64,000 nucleotides of DNA from Austropuccinia psidii (Eukaryota > Basidiomycota > Pucciniomycetes > Pucciniales > Sphaerophragmiaceae). The stretch lies in assembly GCA_023105745.1 (NCBI GenBank), contig JALGQZ010000011.1:22036975-22100974 (forward strand), given 5' to 3'. A program made the translations under genes and the position numbers. Positions 56,993 through 64,000 of the stretch are shown here, piece after piece (the stretch's first letter is position 1; every line of letters starts with the position of its first letter). The notes under the pieces are model-generated. The model saw nothing but the letters and a program-made list of their open reading frames with translations, did not search any database and had not been told where the DNA came from.

Positions 56993-58351
56993 GGCTTTTC
57001 CCTGCTTGCTAGGGAAGCCTCTTGATGATGACCCAGGCTTGTTCTGAGGTCTCTTGAAGCATTTTTCAATTGGGTGCTTTCCCCCACAATAAGTACACAA
57101 TCCCTCTTTGATCCTCCTCTCCTTTTCAGAACCGATTATTTTATTGTCCTTATTGAGGAGGGTGGCATGAGGCTTGTCCTTTGAAGATTGAAACTGCTTG
57201 CCCTTCTTATTCTTCTTCTGGTGAGGCCTCTTTGAAGATGAGTTTTGAGGAGGCCTAGATTGATTGGATCCAATGACTGGAGGCTTCTTTTCTTGATTTC
57301 CACCCTTTTCTTTTTGCCTCTCATGATATCTTGTGTGTAATTCTAAAGTGACATCCATAAGTTCTTGAAGAGTATCTAAAGTTCCAGGGTGAGAAGCCAA
57401 CTGATACAATAATCTTGATGCCAATCCTCTTCTGTAAACATGGATATAAGCTCTTTCCCCCCAATCTCCAATTTTTGACATTAAGCTTCTGAAATAAGCA
57501 ATATACAAGGAAACGTGACCACTTTCCTTCATCCTCAAATTGTCCAACTCTTGTTCAGCTTTCCTGACTTCATTGGGGTCACCAAACAGAGTGAATAATT
57601 GAGTTTCAAATAATGGCCAATTATTGAGGAGATAAGAAGGGTCTTCATTGGAAATATTTGAGAGATAGGGTTCAATCCACTTTCCAGCTCTACCAGTGAG
57701 AAAAGAAGTTGAGTAAAGAACTTTCTTCCTGTCAGAGAAGAAATTTGCTGGATCATTATGGAATATTAATTGACAGGATTGGATAAATCCTCTCAATTTA
57801 TGAGCTTGAGTACCATCAGAAGAATCAGGTGCCTTCATTGATGGAGTCTTGAAAGCAGGGGCCTTGGAATTGTCCCTGGGGGAAACTGCTTGAGTGAGTT
57901 GCCCCATGAATTGAGTCATCTGCTCCATCATCTTGAGGAGACTTGGATCAGTTTGAGAGACAAGAGGTTGACTAGAAAGGGCTAGATTAGAGCCCTGAGG
58001 CACCTCTGGAGCATTTGCCAAGGCATCTGCCACTTCAGTTTCCCCAGAATCTTCCTCTTCCACAGACTCTTCCCCCTCTTCATCTTCAACTTCCCCTTGT
58101 CTTGCTCTTGCACCTTCAGACATGGAAGGGTATCCACCCAAAAGTCCAGAAAAGGATCTTGATCTTCTAGATTTCATTCCACCTCTTCTTGAGGGTGCTG
58201 CTACTTCCATTGGTGGTCCTCTGTCCAAGTTTGCACTCAGTTGATGAACTGATGGTGTGCGGTAAAGAGGAGCCCTTGCTGTAGGAGTGAGAACAGCTTG
58301 AATTCTTTGGGATCTAGTATTTTTGGCTGGGGGACTATGCTGAACCGGCAT
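56990..58351 (-). CDS. Element I gag, 453 aa, intact
   Basis: Capsid protein. The ATG at 58351 (MPVQHSPPAKNTRSQR) is chosen because codons further upstream in this frame are not ATG. An acidic, disordered N-terminal third (EDEEGEESVEEEDSG) is followed by the capsid domain (LRGFIQSCQLIFHNDPANF, YSTSFLTGRAGKWIEPYLS, FETQLFTLFGDPNE, VSLYIAYFRSLMSKI). The end is basic and carries a C-X2-C-X4-H-X4-C-type knuckle (CTYCGGKHPIEKC, slightly short: CX2CX3HX4C). The stop TGA at 56990-56992 follows GGA AAA GCC, a frameshift signal. Confidence 0.9.
   Translation of the reverse strand: MPVQHSPPAKNTRSQRIQAVLTPTARAPLYRTPSVHQLSANLDRGPPMEVAAPSRRGGMKSRRSRSFSGLLGGYPSMSEGARARQGEVEDEEGEESVEEEDSGETEVADALANAPEVPQGSNLALSSQPLVSQTDPSLLKMMEQMTQFMGQLTQAVSPRDNSKAPAFKTPSMKAPDSSDGTQAHKLRGFIQSCQLIFHNDPANFFSDRKKVLYSTSFLTGRAGKWIEPYLSNISNEDPSYLLNNWPLFETQLFTLFGDPNEVRKAEQELDNLRMKESGHVSLYIAYFRSLMSKIGDWGERAYIHVYRRGLASRLLYQLASHPGTLDTLQELMDVTLELHTRYHERQKEKGGNQEKKPPVIGSNQSRPPQNSSSKRPHQKKNKKGKQFQSSKDKPHATLLNKDNKIIGSEKERRIKEGLCTYCGGKHPIEKCFKRPQNKPGSSSRGFPSKQGKA
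56996..57002 (-). promoter_or_regulatory. Candidate -1 ribosomal frameshift site, gag to protease, element I
   Basis: Transcript G GGA AAA in gag phase, one codon before the gag stop (GCC TGA). It fits the X XXY YYZ slippery rule, and the protease frame is exactly the -1 frame. Confidence 0.65.
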
Positions 58352-59044
58352 TTTGAATAAAATGAAATAAAACTTGATGGTATGAGAATAATAATCAGAA
58401 CTGGGCCAAATCAATCACAATTAAAATCTTGATGAATCTTGAGTAATCAATTCAAATCTTGAGGAGTCAAATCAATTCAAACAATCAAGTATCAATAATC
58501 TTGAGTAAATCAACAATCAATCAATATTCAATCAATAAACAATCAATCAATGAATTGGTGTCTTCAATATGAATCAAGGTCTTGAGGAATCAATCAATCA
58601 ATTTAAAATCTTCAGAAATCAATTCAATATCTTGATGAGTCAAAATCAATCAATAATCAAAATCAATTCTTGAGTATCAATAAAATATCTTGAGAATTCA
58701 AAGTCAATCAATCCAATCCAATGAAAATTCCTGAATCACTGAATCAATAAACCCAATGAATCCCAATGAATAATCCAATCAATTAAACCAATCAATAACT
58801 CCTAAAAGAACCTGAATAAGAACACAGAAAAGATTTTATTTGATAAAATGGAATGAAGTGAATGAAATGGTTAGCAATGGTTAAGAAAGAAGAAAAATGA
58901 ATTTTATATGAATGAAATTAATGAGATGGAATTGATGAGAGAGAAAAATCATAATCATTAAAGATCATTAAGTCATGAAAGAGATCATCATTGATGAATG
59001 AGAGGAAATGAATATAAATGAATGAAAAGAAAGAATCAAATATG
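58352..59044 (-). other. Leader of element I, rich in TTGATT/AATC repeats
   Basis: From 58352 to about 58947 the transcript strand has no ATG and is dominated by GATT/TTGATT iterations. Several ATGs cluster at about 58948-58995. No gene. Confidence 0.6.
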
Positions 59045-59058
59045 AGTTAATTAATTTA
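59045..59058 (-). other. Self-priming primer-binding-site candidate, element I
   Basis: One base inside the 5' LTR the transcript reads TAAATTAATTAACT instead of the usual TGG. It is perfectly complementary to AGTTAATTAATTTA in the LTR transcript (plus coordinates 59421-59434). Confidence 0.6.
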
Positions 59059-59059
59059 A

Positions 59060-59805
59060 TGTCACAGGGGCTCTTCGAAGTGAAGAGGGCCTGGCACTCA
59101 GTAAACCGGGACTCACTTATGGAGGGCTCAACAATATGGTAAGAAGGAATACACTTAGGAGTGTTAATGATGAATTGCTAAAAGAATAAATATAAGAAAG
59201 CAGAAACAAAAGAATAAGAGTAAGAAATAAAAGAGCCAACCACAAACAAGTCCAAGTCCACTGTTTCAACCTGTCAGAATGGAAAGAGAAGGGTTAATAA
59301 GGATATGGCCACCCAGCTCATACTGTACAGGCAAAGAAAGAAATGCAAAGACTAACCTAAAATGAAATAATTATAATACCCAAAATAAGGGTAAGAATAG
59401 TTATGAAATAATAAATAGACTAAATTAATTAACTGGGGAAAAGTCCCCAGGGGGAGAAAGAGGGGCTGGTATATGTGAGAAACACCAGCCCTGGTCCAGA
59501 GGAAGAATTTTCATGAGAGGATTGAGTCTGGCCAATACAGGTCCTGTACAGCTGTACAGAACCTGTACAAGAGGTGTGGTGTATTTGAGTGATCATACAG
59601 TTTCATGCTGGTGTATTGAAACTGTATTGGGTGAATCCAACCTGTACAGGTATTGACAGGCTGTATTGATGTACCAAACTGTATGCATGTTTTGGAATGA
59701 AGATTGCTGAAGCTGAATATTGATGCAACAGTGGATCTTCTGATTTTGAGGTGTTTGAGTGGGTATATGAATGAATACCCTTACCCCTGATGGATGGTTG
59801 TTTCA
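59060..59805 (-). repeat. 5' LTR of element I
   Basis: 746 bp, TGTCACAGG to GGTTGTTTCA on the plus strand; direct repeat of 50794-51538. Confidence 0.95.
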
Positions 59806-59810
59806 TCAGC
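59806..59810. repeat. Target-site duplication of element I, right copy
   Basis: TCAGC, matching 50789-50793. Confidence 0.93.
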
Positions 59811-62800
59811 ACCCACTGATCATTGATAGTGGAGCACACTGCTCCATAGTGGCCAGAAACTATCTGGATAACCACTTCCCAAACTGGGAACAACTGCTCT
59901 TGCCCACTAAGGCAAAGAACTTTAAAAGTGCATCAGGGAAGATGACTTCCATTGGAACAATTATCAGAGAGATAATTGTACCCCACAGGAAGGGTAATAT
60001 CAGACTCAACCCAGAGTTTGTAGTGCTTGATGATGCCCACATCCAAGGGTTTTTACTGGGAACAGATTGCCAGAGGATGTATGGCATAGACATTTAAAAC
60101 AGTAAAAATAGGCACATCACCATTGGTACTAACAAGGAAAAAGAAATTTTCACTTGATATATACCAGATATCTTCTCAAGACCCACTAGAAGAACTTCTG
60201 AAGGAATTCAGAGAGGGACAGTTTAGCACTACCCTCACCAGTAAACAGAAACTAAGTTTACTAAAGATGCTAAGAAAGAACAGACCAGCATTCGCCATTG
60301 GTGAAGAACCATTAGGAAAGATCAAAGGCCATGGTATAGAACTATATCTCGATGTGGAAAGGCCTTATCCACCCATGCTGAGGAGACCTCCTTATCCAGA
60401 AAGCCTGGAAACCAGGAAAGAAATTGAGAAACACATCAATGAACTCCTGGATATGAATGTCATTAGGAAGATTGGGCATAATGAAATAGTGGAAATCACC
60501 ACCCCTGTCCTAATCACCAGGCATGATGGCAAGTCTATACTATGTGGAGATTTCAGAGCTCTGAATAACTACACAAAAGCAGATAGGTACCCTATACCCA
60601 GGATACCTCATGCCTTGGATAAACTGGCTAAAGCCAAGTACATAACCAAAATGGCTTGTATGAAAGGTTTCCACCAAAATGGAGTTAAACCAAACTCCAT
60701 GAAATTACTCAGAATAATATGCCATATGGGCATATATGAGTACAGCAGAATGCTATTTGGCATCAAGAATGCACCAGCCCACTTCCAAAGGATGATGGAC
60801 ACAATATTTCAAGAGAAATATTGGAAGGCTGGATGGTGGTATATATTGATGATATCATTATATACTCAGAGACATGGGAGAACCAAGTGCAATACATAGA
60901 CAGAGTACTAAGTAAATGCACACCCATAAATCTCAAAGTTTCACTTAAAAAATTCAATTTTGGACAACAAGAGTTACTGGCTCTAGTACATAAAGTCTCA
61001 GGTCTTAGTCTGGCAATTAACCAGAACAAAGTAGCAGCAGTACTGCAAAAGCCAGTACCAAAAAGCATCAAAGAGATGCAATCCTTTCTTGGGTTTGCTA
61101 GCTACTATAGAAACCACATCAAAGCCTTTGCACACATAACTAGTAGTTTATACAAGTTATGTTCAAAAGATGTAGTCTTTGAAATAACCAAGGAAAGGAG
61201 GGATGCATATGAGAGGATAAAATATGAACTCACTAATGCACCTGTGCTCATCTTACCTGACTTTGAACTACCATTTAAGTTATATATAGATGCAGCATGC
61301 AGTCAAGGCCTAGGAGCAGCGCTTCACCAAAGACAAATTGTGGATGGTGAACCAAGAGAAGGAGTAATTTGCTGCATCTCAAGGCAGCTGAAAGATTCAG
61401 AAGCCAGGTATGGGGCCACCCAGACTGAATGTCTAGGTCTAGTCTGGGCTCTAGAAAAACTCCATTATTATCTGGAGGGTGCAGTCTTTGAAGTCTACAC
61501 AGACTGTACAGCCTTGAAGTCTTTACTAAACATGAAGACTACAAATAGAGACATGCTGAGATGGCAAATAGCCATCCAGGAGTATAGAGGGAACATGATC
61601 ATCATATACAAAGAAGGTAAAAGTCATACTAATGCAGATGGCCTTAGCAGATGGCCACTGGAAAATGTCAAAAGCAATCCAGCTTATGACCCTGAAGTTG
61701 CAGCCAAGATTCCTATCCATTTCATGGAAATAGATAGGAAGAAGAACTTCAGATTTTCTGAATGGGCACCAGAGAGTGGTACCCCTGACAGTGGAAACAC
61801 TGATTCAGAGGAGACAGAAACTCCCATATTGGGAATAAGTTCCTCTGAACTGCACAATGAATTTTTTAGTGCAGTACTGAAGTCTTATGCCAAACACAAA
61901 CAGTGTGGCATACCACTACAACTCCTTCAACAAAAATACAGGATTCCAGAACTGGAATCCCAGCTGGAGGAACCCTGGTTGAGGGCCTATAAGGATAACA
62001 AGTTTTTCCTTATATATGGCCTTCTCTACCACATAGAAAAGCACACAAGTGCACTCACAGTGGTAGACAGAGACCACATCTCATTGATCCTGCAGGAATG
62101 CCATGACTGCCCCTATATGGGACACATGAGTGAAGACGGGACCAAAGAGAGGGTAGCAAGCACAGCTTGGTGGCCCAAGTGGGAGCAGGAGTTGAGTGAA
62201 TATATCAACACCTGTGAAATATGCCAAAAGGCAAATAGGAAACATGGGAAGAAGTGTGGGTTACTTCAACACATAGAGGAACCCAAGCACCCATGGGAAA
62301 CCATCAACATGGACTGGGTCACAGGGCTTGTCCCAGGAGGCAAAGAGAACTACAATGCCTGCCTAATCATAGTTGATAAGTTAAGCAAGAGCATGAGGTG
62401 TCTACCATGCCACAAGGGGGATACAGCCATGGATATTGCCCTGTTATTTTGGAATAACATCATATCTACCTGTGGAGTCCCTAAAATCATCATTAGTGAT
62501 AGGGACCCAAAATTCACATCAGAATTTTGGACCAACTTGTATGACATGCTTGTCACCAAGCTTGCTTTTTCCACAGCTTACCATCCCCAAACAGATGGCC
62601 TAGCTGAGAGGATGATCCAGACTATGGAGGACATCCTTAGAAGATTCTGTGCCTATGGCATGGAATACAAGGACCATGAGGGATACACCCATGATTGGGT
62701 TACCCTCTTACCAGCTGTCCAACTGGCTTATAACACAAGTCAGCACTCCACCACAGGTAAAACACCTGCACTGGTGGAGAAAGGGTGGAACCCCCTGTTG

Positions 62801-63427
62801 CCTGTGGATCACTTGAAGAAGAATCTTCTAACCATCCACCCCACAGCCAAATACTTCCATGATATGTGGAAAAGGGCTTGTGACACAGCTGCTAAATGCA
62901 TAGCTTAGGCAAAAGAATATAATAAGCAGAGGTGGGACAAGACACACATGGAACCTGACTTTAAGGAAGGGGACCAGGTGCTAGTGTCTACACTGAACTT
63001 TAATAATCTTAAAGGACCCAAGAAGATGAGGGACTCATTTGTAGGGCTTTTCACTATCATTAGGTTGATAGGAAAGAATGCAGTGGAAGTCAAACTTACA
63101 GAGGAATTTTCCAGGAAGCACCCAGTCTTCCCAGTAAGTTTGGTCAAGCCATACTTCCAAACAGAGGAGGATAAATTCCCCTCCAGAAAGAAGAACCGCA
63201 CACCACCTGACATAGTGGAAGTGGAGGACTCCCCAGGACCTGTGAGTAAGATCATCAGGGTCAGGAAGATAAGACTTAATGGAAAGGATCAAAGACAATA
63301 CTTAGTCAGATTCAAACACCAGACAGCTGATAAAGACAAATGGTTGGCAGAAGATGCCATACCAGATGGGAACCTTCATCTAACGAGATTCAGGGCCTCT
63401 AGGAGGACTGAACAGTCTCATCAATGA
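59811..63427 (+). pseudogene. Element D protease to integrase (continuation of 48555-50793)
   Basis: Continues D's polyprotein: protease [11 protein letters not shown] (near 59818), RT with YIDDIIIYS (near 60843), RNase H (YIDAACS near 61287), H2C2 finger (near 62100-62230), and integrase core with NMDWVTG, SDRDPKF and DGLAERM. The chromodomain-like end closes with SHQ and TGA 63425. Lesions: TAA for Tyr at 60095-60097; one extra A in the run near 60138-60142 (plus one); one base lost near 60811-60814, which restores the phase; TAG for Glu at 62906-62908. Catalytic residues of RT and integrase are kept. Confidence 0.93.
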
Positions 63428-63432
63428 TGAGC

Positions 63433-63451
63433 ATTTTTTAGAGGGAGGGTA
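63433..63451 (+). other. Polypurine tract of element D
   Basis: TTTTTTAGAGGGAGGGTA directly before the 3' LTR. Confidence 0.8.
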
Positions 63452-64000
63452 TGTCAGCCTGTGACTCAAAACCAGAGCACAAGCATGACAGCCAAAATAC
63501 CATAAACCAATGGTATAGCCAAGATACCACCAAAAAATGAATCTGAGCCAAATCAGCTCAAAAGGTATCAAAAGAAAAAGGAAACTCACCTCTTTCTGAA
63601 AACATAAGTCCCATCACCATAGGACAAGGAATAACAAAGTTATTGCTGAGCATAAACCTTAATTTTCACCTCTCATCTAAAATCTAGAAAGAGAGGCTTA
63701 ACCCCAACAAATGTGTACTCAAAATGAAGCTCTAAGCCAGGGCTAACCAATGGTACAAGCCAAACTGAGCTAGCACCAGTATTACTTAAGTTATGGTCAA
63801 ATTCAGGCCAAATAAGGGTGAACAAAATATTCACCTCTCATCTAACTTTTACAGTTTTAGTGTGGGATACTTGAAGTGGGGTTGTTTTGGAAATAGCACA
63901 ATCAGGGCTATCTGATGGTGCCATCCACTTCTTCATATCTCACCTATAACAGAAGTTATGAGGCAAACAAACTCAATACAGCTTTTTGCCCAAACCACGC
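63452..64000 (+). repeat. 3' LTR of element D, truncated by the window end
   Basis: TGTCAGCCTGTGACTC..., first 549 bp of the family-1 LTR, closely matching 46198 onward. Element F, and then E, should resume beyond it. Confidence 0.93.

Larger units (their letters stand above)
50794..59805 (-). mobile_element. Element I: complete chromovirus (Ty3/gypsy with chromodomain), decayed
   Basis: Two LTRs of 745 and 746 bp flanked by TCAGC, a polypurine tract next to the left LTR, and gag, protease, RT, RNase H, integrase and chromodomain on the minus strand. It is a different lineage from the other elements: canonical chromodomain, YLDD RT, short LTRs, and no tRNA-like primer site. LTRs differ at about 18 positions plus two 13-nt indels, and pol carries one stop and one frame change. 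Confidence 0.94.

Overview
This window is a eukaryotic, almost certainly fungal, transposon graveyard. It holds no recognisable single-copy host locus and no RNA gene. It is made of Ty3/gypsy LTR retrotransposons inserted into one another. DNA is AT-rich and mostly CpG-poor, candidate introns are 44-54 nt, and the polyproteins (long gag leader, CX2CX4HX4C knuckle, aspartic protease, RT, RNase H, DD35E integrase, chromodomain-like end) resemble families I associate with rust fungi (Pucciniales, e.g. Austropuccinia). That assignment is from memory and was not searched.

Layout. Left block: element A (plus strand, family 1, 5' end outside the window, 1-3473 and 13562-15494) is split by element B (minus strand, family 2, 3474-13556, 5-bp duplication CTGAC). 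A itself sits in an old family-2 LTR (J, from 15495). Centre and right: element E (family 1, plus, very decayed, from 17975) received the intact element C (minus, family 1, 19720-29401, duplication TTTAA) and element F (minus, family 1, from 31620). F was split by element G (plus, 33481-45681, duplication TTAT) and by element D (plus, family 1, from 46198). D was split by element I (minus, chromovirus, 50794-59805, duplication TCAGC). D's 3' LTR runs off the right end. Nesting is therefore at least four deep (E > F > D > I).

C is the only copy with an unbroken 1951-codon gag-pol frame, and its two 1430-bp LTRs differ at about eleven sites by eye. The other copies carry nonsense codons and a few indels. 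G is unusual: gag plus protease, then a very long Asn/Lys/Glu-rich extension, no RT, RNase H or integrase, and a CpG-rich block that looks like an antisense intron-bearing gene fragment.

Most interesting signals: (1) a second long reading frame overprinted on the 5' part of gag in families 1 and 2, apparently better conserved than the main frame; (2) leaders of 1.1-1.3 kb between the TATA-like box and the gag AUG that are essentially free of AUG in families 1, 2 and G; (3) a 52-54 nt candidate intron just after the primer site in family 1; (4) a Tf1-like self-priming site and a GGGAAAA frameshift site in I; (5) the cargo and tandem hairpins of G.
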